A stretch of DNA of 64,000 nt from Artemia franciscana (lineage: Eukaryota; Arthropoda; Branchiopoda; Anostraca; Artemiidae), in contig NC_088873.1 in NCBI RefSeq assembly GCF_032884065.1, forward strand, positions 3,925,604 to 3,989,603. Direction: 5' to 3'. This document shows positions 11,292 through 23,167 of this stretch, piece after piece (the first letter of the stretch is position 1; every line of letters begins with the position of its first letter). The notes under the pieces are model-generated. The model was given only the letters and a program-made list of their open reading frames with translations, had not been told where the DNA came from and searched no databases. The translations under genes were made by a program, and so were the position numbers.

Positions 11292-12509
11292 CTTACAACT
11301 TTTCCTTATACCGTCGCTGTACGCCTTAAGTTTGTGTGTAACATTTTATAACTTCTGATATATATGCCTAAGATCGTTTGCTAAGCTGTTATAAAGGGTG
11401 TATGAGCAGAAAAATGTATGTTCAATTGCACTTCAATTCTTCTGATCCATGGATGTACGCAGAAGGCAACATCCGACATCGTAAAGTTCCCGGAGTTTCT
11501 TGGTACATCTTATCCATATTATCAAACAAAATTTCCCGTCGAGAGAAAAATTCTGGCTATATGTCTAGCTTAACCTCTATTGCCCGGCCGAAACCCCATC
11601 CCCTTTTGAGGAAAGCTTAGAAAATGTCTTTTTGAAATAATATGAAAAGTATAATAATGTTAGATGAAAGTTGTATCCAGGATTTTATCCTGGAAGGATA
11701 TTAACATATTCTTCCTCTTTAAGTTACAGCTTTAAACTGGCTGCTAAATTGCAGCACTCAGTAGTAGTAGCAGTAGTAGTAGTAGTAGCGAGCACGAGCC
11801 CTAATCTATTCGACCATTTTATTAGGTTATTAATACATAAAATATAGGACATAATAATTATATGATATTATGTAATAATTATATAATGATTATCACATAA
11901 TACACATGTTTAATTCACGAACTTTGTGATAAACTGAACACAATAGAGAGCTAAAAGCATCGACAGTAGAAACATATTAGAATTTAGAACTGTTGAAACA
12001 TCGACTGATGGAATTACTTGGAAATCTAGCCGAATATGAGCGAAACCATACACAATGGAATATTGAGTTTTTCGCATAAATATTGGGTTTGTCTTACCTC
12101 GAAGGGTGGATCATATCCTTTCTTTGCAAACAACTGTTCGTCAATAATAGTTGAAAAACTCAAGATGTACTTTTATTTTTTTTATTCTCAAAATTTTTAA
12201 ATAAAATAAAACACAAGTACTAAAAAACGGGTAAATTTGTTTAATAAAACAGCTATATCTATTGTGTAACATATCACATTCTGAAGTGCTATAACCGATA
12301 TGCTTCTATCTAAAAATAGTTCATGATGAATAATAGAAAGAATTTTTTTACGACTTCAATAGTTGTTGTCTTGTTAGTTTTCAGGAAAATAAGTAAGCTG
12401 AAAATACAATCTCTACCCCTATCCTCGAGTTAAAGCTGTATGGACCTGTAATTCAGTTCCAATGCTGAAATTCAGGGAAATTCGATGATCAGAAAATAGT
12501 TGAGCTCCA
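11292..12509. other. No gene; one (TAG)n microsatellite
   Basis: A TAGTAGTAGCAGTAGTAG run lies at about 11761-11790. It is preceded by TTGCAGCACTCAG, which could be the last few bases of a LINE 3' end, but too little remains to say. An 80-codon open frame at 11378-11620 has no splice signals that I trust and no recognisable motif. Confidence 0.4.
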
Positions 12510-12693
12510 AAGGTGTAACCAGTGCTTTTGTTTGGAGAGGCGGCTATGTTTTGGAGAGGTACAAAATAACTTTTAAAACGCGTCAAAAACTTGTTTATAT
12601 TCATTTTTGTTACGTTTTTACGAGTCGGACAACAATTTGGGGGGAGACTTGTAACCCCGTTGCCCCCCCCACCCCTTGGTATCGTCTTGTCTA
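12510..12693 (+). mobile_element. Dispersed short family member
   Basis: It contains CTTTTAAAACGCGTCAAAAA, TTGTTTATATTCATTTTTGT, TACG, TTTTTACGAGTCGGACAA and TTTGGGG followed by a C-run, in the same order as the 26146 and 26684 copies. Neither end is well preserved. Confidence 0.55.
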
Positions 12694-13223
12694 ACTCCAT
12701 TGCAATAGAAGAAAATTAGAATGTTAAACTATACAAAAAAACTCGATTGAAGAAACTACTTAGGAATTTCACCAAATGTGATTTAGTTAAAATTTTTAGC
12801 TAGCTAAAATTTAATTTTTACAAAAAGACAATGGAAGAAAGCAATTACTCATGGACACAAAGTGATATTTTGCATGATCTATTACGCATTCTTATCTAGA
12901 ATAATTTTATTTTTTGTATTATTTAGCAGTTATACTGGAAAGCAACTCATTGTTTTTTACGATGTAACACAAAATTGTGTCATACTAAAAAGATTGGTTT
13001 GTGATGAAAAGTTTACTTTGGCATAAATATTCTTCTAATTTCGCAAATAAAGACAGGGAATACTTATTTTTTTCCCATTGGTACTCGCATAAATTTCCTC
13101 CAGGATCTAGGGAAGGAGGATAAATTTGAAGAATGTTTTTAAGGAGATAAAAGTGCGTAAAAAGATTCACAAATGTTTTTCGTGAAATATATACATTTTC
13201 AAGTTGTTTCTTACTTATTATTG
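12694..13223. other. No recognisable feature
   Basis: AT-rich sequence with no exon, RNA gene or repeat visible to me. Confidence 0.4.
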
Positions 13224-14961
13224 AATAAAAAAAAACTAGTTTTTTTTAACTGAAAGTAAGCAGCGACATTAAAACCTAAAACGAACAGAAATTACTCCTT
13301 ATATGAAATGGGTTGTCCCCTCCACAATCCCTCGCTCTTTACGCTAAAGTTTTTAATTGTTTTAAAAGGTAGAACTGTGGCAAAGAGTCAAACTTTAACG
13401 TAAAGAGCGAGGGATTGCGGAGGGGACAACCCATTTCATATACGGAGTAATTTCTGTTCTTTTTAAGTTTTAATGTCGCTCCTTACTTTCAGTTAAAAAA
13501 ACTAGTTTTTTTTATTTAATTTCTGAACGTTTTTGAATTAATGCATGTTTGGTTTTGGCTCTCCGCACATAAATTATTAAAATGAAATTTGCATATTAAT
13601 TCTTTTTTTGGCTGAATGGCTTTCTCTTAGTTTTGATCAGACGATTTTGAGAAATAAGGGGTGAGGAAGGAGCCCTGTTGCTCTCCAATTTTTCGGTTAC
13701 TTAAAAAGGCAACTAAAACTTTTAATTTTCAACGAACGTTTTTATTAGTAAAAAATATACGTAACTTAAGAATTAACCTACGTAACAAACTTTTATATTC
13801 TTATATTTTTATTATGTATATAAGGGGGTTTGTCCCCTCGTTAATTCCTCGCTCCTTACACTAAATCCTAAGTTTTGTCCCAATTCTTTAAGAATAACCC
13901 CTGAATCAGAAAGGCCGTAGAATAAATAGTTTAAATTACTAAAAATACTTTAGCATAAAGAGCGAGGTATTTATCTTCTCATAAATACCTCGCTCTTTAT
14001 GCTAAAGTATTTTTAGAACCCCTCATATGCGTAATAATCTCTGTTCGTTTTAAGTTTTAATGCTACTCCTTACTTTCAATTGAAAAAACTTTTTCATGTT
14101 TATTTTTTCATTGTTTTTTATAGTAATTCTAGAAAATCCCGCACCCTTTTCATTGATTTTCTCTTCCCCCATGACATATTCCTCCAAGGATAGATCCGCC
14201 CACATATCCCCCTCCCATCAACCCCACCCCAAACCAAAAAAATCCCACTGAAAACTTCTGTACGCTTCCCAACAACCATTACTGTATGTAAACACTGGTC
14301 AAAGTTTGTAACTTGCAGCCCCTCCCCCAGGGACTGTGGGGGAGTAAGTCATTCCAAAACACATAGTTATTATGGTTTTTGACTATGTGGAACAAAATGG
14401 ATATCTCAAAATTTTGATCCGTTGAATTTGGGAAAAAATGAGCGTGGGAGGGAGCCTAGGTGCCCTCCAATTTTTTTGGTCACTTAAAAAGGGCACTAGA
14501 ACTTTTTATTTCCGTTAGAATGAGCCCTCTTGTGACATTCTAGGACCACTTGGTCGATACGATAACCCCTGAAAAAAAAACAACCAAAAAACAAATAAAC
14601 ACACACCCGTGTGATCTGTCTTCTGGCAAAAAATACGAAATTCCACATTTTTGTAGATAGAGGCTTGAAATTTTCGCTATAGGGTTCTCTGATACGCTGA
14701 ATGCGATGGTGTGATTTCTCACAAGATTCTATTACTTTTAGGGGGTGTTTCCCCCTATTTTCCAAAATGAGGCAAATTTTCTCAGGCTCGTAACTTTTGA
14801 TGATAAAAACTAAATTTGATGAAACTTATATATTTAAAATTAGCATGAAAATCCGATTCTTTTGATGTATCTTTTAGCATCAAAATTCCGTTTTTTAGAG
14901 TTTCGTTTACTATTGAGCCGGGTCGCTCCTTACTACAGTTCGTTACCACGAACTGTTTGAT
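13224..14961 (+). mobile_element. Palindromic composite element, copy 2 (near full length)
   Basis: It has the same architecture as 7811-9508: arms about 13224-13350 and 13391-13520 around a 40-base loop, a spacer with CTGAACGTTTTTGAATTAAT, a second palindromic zone (13800-14100), then the ~900-base tail ending in hairpin CAGTTCGT-TACC-ACGAACTG (14937-14956) and TTTGAT. Between CATATA and the TTTACG loop end, the arm sequence differs from copy 1 at many bases, yet the two arms here remain complementary. Flanks beyond the TTTGAT end differ from copies 1 and 3, so that end is a true element boundary. Confidence 0.8.
13939..14016. repeat. Perfect 36-bp stem, 6-base loop
   Basis: The 36 bases at 13939-13974 (CTAAAAATACTTTAGCATAA at the start) are the exact reverse complement of 13981-14016, around loop CTTCTC. 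In copy 1 the matching place has a single arm followed by unrelated AGGAGGAGGTGAG, so the second arm here is a local inverted duplication within the element. Confidence 0.95.
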
Positions 14962-15816
<855 letters not shown>

Positions 15817-15819
<3 letters not shown>

Positions 15820-16513
15820 TAAAGTGGGCTTATATCCAAGCGACCTGTTAGCAGAAAAATAATTTCAAGACAATTGCAACTAAGGCCATTAAGCAATTAA
15901 AATTATTGACAAAACATGTTTTAAAATAAGTATATTTTTATGGTGATTTTTAAGTGTTTCAGGAATTTTATTAAACGTTTCCAATACTTCCCTTCTTAGA
16001 ATGACGATTGGAGGTACGGCCGATACGACAAGTAAATTTCTGTTATGGATGACTTGACTTTTCTGGACATAATAAACAAAAATATAAACTATTACAGATG
16101 TAAATCACTACACAAGGGAAAAATTAAATTTTGCTAACGCGTAGCGATTACATAAACATTCCTGAAGACATCCTAAATTAAAAATAATAATAAAAAAACC
16201 TACACGAATATTCCTAGAAGCATCCTACACTTATTAAAATAATAATGAAAGGAAAAAAGAAAAAAGACAATCACCTTCTCACAAAAACCCTCAGGGTAGA
16301 AACCTTCATCCAAATGCAACTCCCGCGTTTGAAAACCTAAATAGTGGAAGGACAAAAAAATTGATCATTTTTCTAGTCAGCCCATAATTAAGTAATTAAT
16401 ATCATGATAATTTTGGATATTAAAAAACATTTTTCTATAATTTTTTGTTTTGTTCGTCCGATTTGAACAAAAATTTTCTTTAACTACTTTTTATTATATT
16501 TTTTTTTTCCTAG
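15817..16513 (+). other. Probable intron sequence upstream of the 16514 exon
   Basis: No exon is visible here. The last ~25 bases are a strong pyrimidine tract (TTTTTTTTTTCC) ending in the acceptor TAG at 16511-16513. If the exon at 16514 is real, at least part of this interval is its preceding intron. Confidence 0.4.
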
Positions 16514-16905
16514 AGATGCCTTCATCTTCGGTTGCCGAGAAGACCTCAAATAAATCTAGTCAGCCGGCTTTTGTTACCAATCATGAGCCAGACACGTCAA
16601 ATTCAAACCCACCACAACCCCCAAGCATTCGATCAAAAGTCAAATGTTTCAAAACAGCGTCAAATTCCTCAGCTGACACTAGTGATTATCATTTGTATGA
16701 GGAAATTGTTTATGAATTAATGACTTCAAATTCCAAATCAGAACCAGACGAGCCCCCTCCTTTACCTGAGCGGCCTAAGGCTCTGAAGAACTCTAAGCAG
16801 AAGAAGAGGAATAAATTATTTCAGTTTATTCAAAAAAGAAAACAACCACCATCAAACGCAAATGTGGATGATGACTATGGCTTCTGTTCAACAGCCAAAA
16901 AGTGA
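16514..16905 (+). CDS. Probable 3'-terminal coding exon of a signalling-adaptor-like protein
   Basis: A long pyrimidine tract and TAG acceptor (16511-16513) precede an open frame that ends at TGA 16903-16905. An in-frame ATG lies at 16516, two bases into the exon, giving 129 residues. It may instead be the last exon of a longer protein joined in phase. Visible motifs: YEEI at residues 61-64, which matches the preferred phosphotyrosine ligand of Src-family SH2 domains; a second tyrosine in VYEL; PPPLPERP at 80-87, which contains a PxxPxR class II SH3 ligand; and a basic run KQKKRNK at 94-100. There is no folded domain or membrane segment, and composition is rich in Ser, Pro and Lys. This looks like an unstructured docking tail, but I do not recognise the family. 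An AATAAA lies at 17442, about 540 bases after the stop. Confidence 0.6.
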
Positions 16906-17760
16906 ATATGATTTTAATTTTGGCCAAAAATATACAGAGTATTTGAAACTTCGTGACAACAGTGAAAGTTTTTAATGTGAAAACAGGGGCGTAGCAAGAA
17001 TACAGTTTAGAGGGTTCAGCAATGAAAAAGGTGTGTTCAAAGTAAATATTTACCCGAAGTTTTCAAGGCTCAACTCATGAGAACCCCCTTACGACTGCTT
17101 CCACTGGTATATAAACCAATAATTTTTCCAGTATCGAAGATATATCTTGCTGTGAGACAGGTTAACAAAATGTATTCCGAATCACAGTTTGGCAGAAACC
17201 CCATGATAGCGGCTCTCGACGGTTCTCAAATTTTGGACTGTCCTGGTCTGTGTACTGTATTGACAGTTATTTTTGATATAAATGTGTGTATTCGCAATTG
17301 TTGGTCTCTTTGTGTCAAAAATGTTCAAATATAAAGAATTTGTTAATCAAGAAGTGTTTAGCAGGTTCTGGAAAGCTTTTTAAATTTCAAATGATTGTTA
17401 TCAAGATTGTCGCGTGGGTGAATTTACCAATTTGTTGAAGGAATAAATACATCCTGATGGGTCAAAATCGGGATTTTCTTGTTTATGTTCTAGGCCAATT
17501 AAGAAACTGGTGGGTATATCATGAGCTAGAAATTGTAACTTTCTTTTCAGAAAAGTGATTTGTAATATTTGTATTAGATAAGATAAATGAGATATATTTT
17601 CCAACAACAACAAAAATCTTTCAATAAATACAAGGCATTGATCCGCACAAAGGTTCCATGAGCTATGAAGGAGAAGTGGATTCATCAATTTCGGTAAAGG
17701 CCCATCACAATGAGATTTTCCTAAGACAGAGATTTTAAATTCCGTTAATTTGAGCCATTT
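16906..17760. other. Possible 3' UTR, then unassigned sequence
   Basis: The first part may be the 3' UTR of the preceding exon. From about 16986 the GGGGCGTAGCAAGAAT sequence looks like the start of a dispersed repeat. A 120-codon minus-strand open frame (17401-17763) has no recognisable motif and is not longer than chance allows in this much AT-rich DNA. I do not call it. Confidence 0.4.
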
Positions 17761-17935
17761 CATAGATTTTCCCAGCCAATCAGAGAATTCAACGAAAAAT
17801 TTAATTGACTAAAACTAACGGTTGCTAAATCTCGAATATTATGAAAATGCCATTTTTCATAGATTTTCCCAGACAATCAGAGAATTCTATGAAAAATTTG
17901 GTTGACTAAGATTAACGGTAGCTAAATCTCGATAT
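17761..17935. repeat. 97-bp tandem duplication
   Basis: CATAGATTTTCCCAG(C/A)CAAT starts at 17761 and again at 17858. The copies continue through AGAGAATTC, GAAAAATTT, TTGACTAA and CTAAATCTCGA with about 10% difference. Short TATTATCGA repeats follow. Confidence 0.85.
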
Positions 17936-18562
17936 TATCAATATTATCGATATTATCGACTCTTACCTATCTAAGAAACGGTTCACCGATGCAGGAAGGT
18001 TTCATTGATGACTTTTATACACATCTTACCGTCAGAGGCATAAGATAAGGCACCTGGATTTGGAGTCAAAATATTCGGGTTTTTATTATTATTTTTTTCA
18101 ACTGCTTCATTTAAATTTTTTACCTATTTGTCTCTATATTTCCATTCAATAAATTTCTGAGTGAGGTATAAAAACTGATTTTCTACATATAGTAGCAATC
18201 AAGGGGTCGTCAACTTTCAGAAATCCTGTAAACCAGGTAGCGCATGCCAAGCCTGTTAAAAGTGTGCCACGCGTAGCGGATCTGTGCCATGTGTACCAGA
18301 ACTGTTCAGCAATCGTACTGGTCTGAGATACACATCAGTTGGAAGAAAGTATGAAACCCTCGGAAGCAATAAAGAAGTCTTAAAAACTATGCATATTTTA
18401 AATTTAGTTGTCAAAAATTAATCTGTTCATACGAGGTTGTCAAGGGTTTGGAAATAAACTTTTGGTTTCTTATCACTGCTAATTCGTCGAAAAATTGCTT
18501 CTAAAGTTTGTATCCCCTTCGAGTTCATATTCTAAATGTCTACACTTCGACTGATGGAATTC
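17936..18562. other. No recognisable feature
   Basis: After a short TATTATCGATATTATCGA run the sequence looks single-copy, without an exon. Confidence 0.4.
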
Positions 18563-18845
18563 ACAGCTTTGATACCAATACAGTTATGAAAACTCGATTT
18601 ATTTTTGGGACACAGGGCGCGGTAGCGATGCTTGCGGATGTAGACAGGAAACAGGCAGTCTGAATCTAAAGTCGGAGCAATTCACAGCTTAGATACCAAT
18701 ATTGCGTTCCCACCTATGGTGTTGTAGTACGATCTACGCGTCGGAGCGCGGGCTCGGAGGAGGCGCCAAGTTCATAGGTCGGTACCAAAAGCTTCTCATG
18801 GGCGAGATAGGAGTTTCATAACGGTATTGGTATCTAAGCTGTGGC
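18563..18845 (+). mobile_element. TIR element (MITE), plus-strand copy
   Basis: It begins ACAGCTTTGATACCAATA and ends TATTGGTATCTAAGCTGT near 18842, an inverted terminal repeat that extends through CAGTTATGAAAACTC on the left and GAGTTTTCATAAC-type sequence on the right. The middle holds another copy of the terminus (CACAGCTTAGATACCAATA at 18677). TGGAATTC stands immediately to the left (18555-18562) and again at 18846-18853, a candidate 8-bp target duplication. The same two halves occur inverted at 32902-33189. The 8-bp duplication suggests hAT mobilisation (inference). Confidence 0.75.
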
Positions 18846-18852
18846 TGGAATT

Positions 18853-19025
18853 CAACTAGTGCTAGGCCGAGACACACCTAGCGTCTTTTACCTAGCGTTT
18901 GTTTTACCAAGCGATTTTTTACCGCCCACTATGTCCGTCGCAATACTATTCTTTACACCTCTAAGGAATGCTCGGTAAAACAAACACTCGCTAGAAAACG
19001 CCAAGTGTGTCTCGGGCCTTAGTTG
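18853..19025. mobile_element. Short inverted-repeat element, about 170 bases
   Basis: The left arm has CAACTA, then GGCCGAGACACACCTAGCG, CGTTTGTTTTACCAAGCG. The right arm is its imperfect complement: GCTCGGTAAAACAAACAC, GCGTTTTCTAGCG-type blocks, TGTGTCTCGGGCC and TTAGTTG. The arms are about 60 bases around a ~50-base centre. It abuts the previous MITE. There is no coding capacity. Confidence 0.7.
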
Positions 19026-19403
19026 ACCCTTTCTATGAAAGTGTTATTTACAGCACATCCAGTTAAAAGAAATATGTTCCATTGATTAATTCAACTAACA
19101 TCCTTGGATCCTATTTGGATTTCAAGATGATTAGAGTTATCTTTTCCAGCTTCTTTTTCAAAATCCATTGGTTCTTCTTTTGTCAAATGCTAATATAGTT
19201 GGAAAACTGAGCTCTTGGTATCAAAACTGCAATTATCTGATATTCAAAATCCCAAACGTGTCTCGTAAAATTTTTCGTGTCCAGTAAGATATTCGCATAT
19301 TGCAACATTGCGCTTTTGAACTACCGGAACTAATTCGACCAGAAGTACATTTCGTTTCTTTTGCTAGATTTTTGACCCTTAGAAACTGTAAATTGTGCAT
19401 GAC
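19026..19403. other. No recognisable feature
   Basis: Single-copy-looking spacer between two short elements. Confidence 0.4.
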
Positions 19404-19830
19404 GCAGAGGTGGCTCTAGAAGAGGGACAGAGCACGCAGAAATTTTAAGGGTGCAAAATTTCAAACAAATAGTCTAATGGTCATAATCAAATTGTAATTT
19501 TCAAAATTCTATTTTTAGTAAAATAAAGTAACTATATATATAAAAACGAAAATAACTAATAAATTAATAATTAGTTGATAAAATAGAAAAAATAATGCAT
19601 TGGCAATAAGTGAATTAAAACAATAAGCATTTAATAATAAATAAATAATTTAAATACTAAATTAAAAATAATTAAACAACAAGTTATTAATTAATTAGTA
19701 AATTGAGCATAATTTTTTTGATAAATGAAAATTTTGTTGAAATTTGGCCTGAGAATTTTTTGGGAGATAGGAGGGAGGGCTGCTAGTCAAGATTTTGCCC
19801 TTGACGCAAGGGAGGCCAGAACCGCCACTG
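19404..19830 (+). mobile_element. Non-autonomous hAT-like element
   Basis: The ends are CAGAGGTGGCTCTAG on the left and the complement of CAGTGGCGGTTCTGG on the right, matching at 11 of 15 positions in the style of hAT termini. The flanking octamers GCATGACG (19396-19403) and GTATGACG (19831-19838) differ by one base, fitting an 8-bp target duplication. The interior is very AT-rich (TTAATTA-type) with no frame. A related truncated copy lies inverted at 40569-40860, and a right-end fragment near 37905-37985. Confidence 0.75.
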
Positions 19831-20305
19831 GTATGACGTTTTTTAAACACATAATTATCAAAGATTATTTTATTTTAAAAGTTGAAAGACATTGTGTATA
19901 TACAAAAATTTAATGTCCCTTCAAGAGAAACCCAAAAGTTCTATGGCTTTTTTTGCAATTTTCTTATGGTTTGTGTCGTTTATGCTCTTTTGAAGAAGTT
20001 CCCCCATCCCCTTAAAAACGGTTCTCCTATGTGTCCGCTTATCAAGCACATATCTTTATTGAAACAATAAACCGCAGAACTTAGATTATGTTAATATTGA
20101 TACAAAGTCATCAGGATTTAAAATGTTTTGCTTGGAAGTTTTATTTTTCAAGAGAAATTTATGAATCGAGGCAAGGACCAAATTCATTAGCTGTCAAGTT
20201 TGGGGAAGCATCATTACCTGCGAAGGACATAAAAAGCACGACAGGCTGTCTCCTTGGATCTTAAGAGGAATAACTTTGGCGATTAAGGTATCTTAATGAA
20301 GTTGT
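19831..20305. other. No recognisable feature
   Basis: Single-copy-looking sequence. The open frame at 19882-20070 has no motif. Confidence 0.4.
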
Positions 20306-20319
20306 AATTTGTACTAAAA

Positions 20320-20667
20320 CTACTGCTAACAGCTTACCGCAGCACCAAGCCACCTGAGGCCAACACAGCTATGCACGCTCTTCCTTCATCCCAATCTTTC
20401 AAAACCTTCCTCTTTACACCCTCCCTGGAAGTTTCCATTTACCTTAAATCTCTCTTTATGACATCCTCCCATCCCAACCACGGACGACCTGCTTTCCGTT
20501 TAGCCCTAGACGGTTGGCCGAATAGGACAATCTTCGGCAATCTGTAATCCTTCATCCGCAGAACGCGCCCTAGCCATCTCAACAGCCCTAGAAAGTGGGA
20601 TTGAACCTCACTTTTCTTAAAGCCTACTGTGAAATAGGGCCTGTCAGCCGTGTACCCAAAGTTATCC
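20320..20667 (-). mobile_element. LINE 3' end, 5'-truncated copy with degenerate target duplication
   Basis: On the minus strand it encodes blocks seen in the 23168 copy: KIVLFGQPS, AGRPWLGWEDVIKRDL and a RWLGRVLRM variant, then the 3' end with a decayed tail (AGCAGTAG). Flanks AATTTGTACTAAAA (20306-20319) and AATTTTGTACCAAAA (20668-20682) differ by one indel and one base and look like an aged target-site duplication. The reading frame has indels, so it is inactive. Confidence 0.8.
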
Positions 20668-20682
20668 AATTTTGTACCAAAA

Positions 20683-23154
20683 GATTTTAAGCATTCACAA
20701 TAAGGGGTCTGAAAATTAACTTTTTTGCACTACGACCTGGTATTCCAAAAAATCCTCCGCGAGTTGCTTGGACTACTATTATATCAAATTTTAAGCCACT
20801 CCACTTCTCACACTGAAATGATTAACATAACGGTTAGTCCATAACTAGCGAACCAATACATTTAAAATGTATTTTGGCCTAGATGATGAAGACAAAAGAT
20901 AGCTATTTTGAGTCTATTTAGCAAAATATATTTTTTGGAAATGTCCCTGAAATATATTCATGGCATGATACTCAGAACAAATAGAACAAGATGTAGATTT
21001 TAGGGACTTATAGGATAAGATTTTATATATTACCTTAATTCACACTTGGTTCCCGACAAAATGAGACAATTAATACAAAGATTGAAAAAAAAACATAAAT
21101 TAAACAAAATGAACATGGAATAGGGCGTTAGTTACGCGGCAATAAAAGGAACGGAAAAAGTAATAAAGAAAATAGTAAACAAGAGAGAGGGAAACAGTCA
21201 GGTCAATTTACGAAAAAGTAAAGGGAGATGTAAAATTTATTTCTATAAAGCTAGGTGTCGTAATTTATTCTTCAATTTTTTATAATTTATTCTTCAATTT
21301 CCAATTTATTTTCAATTTATTTTTCAATTTTTCAATGAAACTGGGAAAAAAGTCATTTTCAGTGAAAGTGCCAAAAAATGTATTTTTCGAAATCTAGGAG
21401 AGACTGGCAAAAAGTCTAGGGGATAGTTTCCCTCCCTCGATTGAAGTCTCTGGAGGGGAAGTGGAAGGTGGCTCTGTCTAGGGGTCTTCGCAGCCCATTA
21501 GCCCCATTGGACTCATCCATTACAAGCTCTTTACAGCACATAGCCATCCACAAGCCGTGTCAGCACAGCGCAAAACTGTGTGAAAAATCCTTGGTGATTT
21601 TTATGTCAAGGGTTGCCACTCCTTGAGAGAGACGGCCTTACAGCTGTAACAATCGTGTTTGAACTGTGGTCCTGAAAGTTCCCAGGTGGGGTTTTATCCA
21701 CTGTACTGTCACAAGGTCATGATCTGATCCTGATTATATATTTCGTATACATGAATAGGGACTGAATCGGAAGTGCCTAAAAGTGGATTCTTTTCTCTTC
21801 AATTATCATGTAATTTCAAGCAAATTAACACAATAAGCATGCAGATGACAATAATTACCAAAAAGAATAAGTTATAATCTTCTTCCTTTTTTGAAGTTCG
21901 CTCTCATACACAATAATATACTTAAAAAAAAAGAATGCAAGTAAAACACCTACATCCGGTAAATTGAGAGCCTTGAATTCAACTTTATCGACACAACTGG
22001 TTTTTAATTGGGCGAACCCCGACAGTAATGGAAACTAAAACTCAACCCAAGTAATTTATTGCTGTCGAATTGTTTTATTACAGTATTTCAGTTGACAAAT
22101 TCAGTGACTAGTTACTAAGTTTAACAGTTACATTACTGCAAATAGTTTAGCTTCAAGGAGCAAGTACTATATTTGCGCGAGTTGCCTTAAAAAAGAATCA
22201 TATGCCTCCCATGTGTTTTTTTTTTTCTGCCTGACCATTTCCTAGAGAAGCCGTGGTCGTAGAAACTTCGAAAGGGGCTCATTCAGTCGAAAATTGATAG
22301 TTCTATATTTTAGTTTTGACAAGATTTTTAAAGATACTAAATTTCAGCTAGTGGAGCAAATTGGTGTCTGGGAAAGCGGCAAACTAAGGTCCGGGAGGGG
22401 TAGCTGCTTACCCTGCTCCATTGCAAATAACGTCCTTGCTTCTCATTGGCATATTCCTGAGACAACACGCGTACCTGGGCAAAAAAGACATTATGTGCAT
22501 TAGAGCTTCAAAACAATGAACCTAGTATGTGACCTTGACTTTTAACTTTGGGTTGTTAGGGGTTGAGTTGAAAACTTTAAAGGTTTGGGAGGGGAAGGAA
22601 GGAGTATTTAAAAGTTTTTACTAAGGGTTTTGACCAAAGATTTTATGTCTGTCATCCACCTAAAAGTTTCTACCATGTATGACCCTGTGGAGCTCAAAAT
22701 CTGTTCTTATTGATATTAGTGCTTCCACTATTCCTGAATTTTTGCGAAATTTGCGAATTTACCCAATGCTGCCCTATAGAAAATCGAGTCCCGAATCCCC
22801 CAATTTTTTCTCTGCTATTTTGATTGTAAGAATAACTTTAGTACTCTTATTGGAGCTCAATTTTTTGGTCATAATTATGGCATAAGATAAAGGACATAAT
22901 TCATGTTTTTTTTTGCACACAAAAGGCATCTCTATTTACCAAGAACGCATCCTCCTGTGACATCTCTCGGAGAAACCCTACTAATTTAGGATAAATGATT
23001 TCTAATAATAAATGATTAATAAAACGCAAATGACACTCTGGCCTTTAGAGTATTTAGGAGGTGATGGTTCTACTCTTATCTGTGGTAATTCCTGTTAGAT
23101 TTGACTATTCAGTGCTGGTTTTGCTCGTTCTAGAATTCATCTATTCAACCATAG
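20683..23154. other. Long stretch without a gene
   Basis: About 21330-21450 weakly resembles the 7620 and 15120 repeat fragments (TTTTCAATGAAAC, CCAAAAAATGTATTTTTCGA). About 22385-22430 shares a CCGGGAGGGGTAGCTGCT stretch with 5595. A 68-codon open frame at 22679-22885 has no motif. Nothing else is recognisable. Confidence 0.4.
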
Positions 23155-23167
23155 TAGCATCTGTAAT
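23155..23167. repeat. Target-site duplication (left) of LINE copy
   Basis: TAGCATCTGTAAT here is repeated exactly at 24684-24696, right after the TAG/TAA tail of the element. Confidence 0.85.

Noticed and set aside
17401..17763. 120-codon minus-strand open frame
   Set aside because: It has no motif and no convincing donor, and a few frames of this length are expected by chance in 64 kb of AT-rich DNA. I could not support it as a gene.
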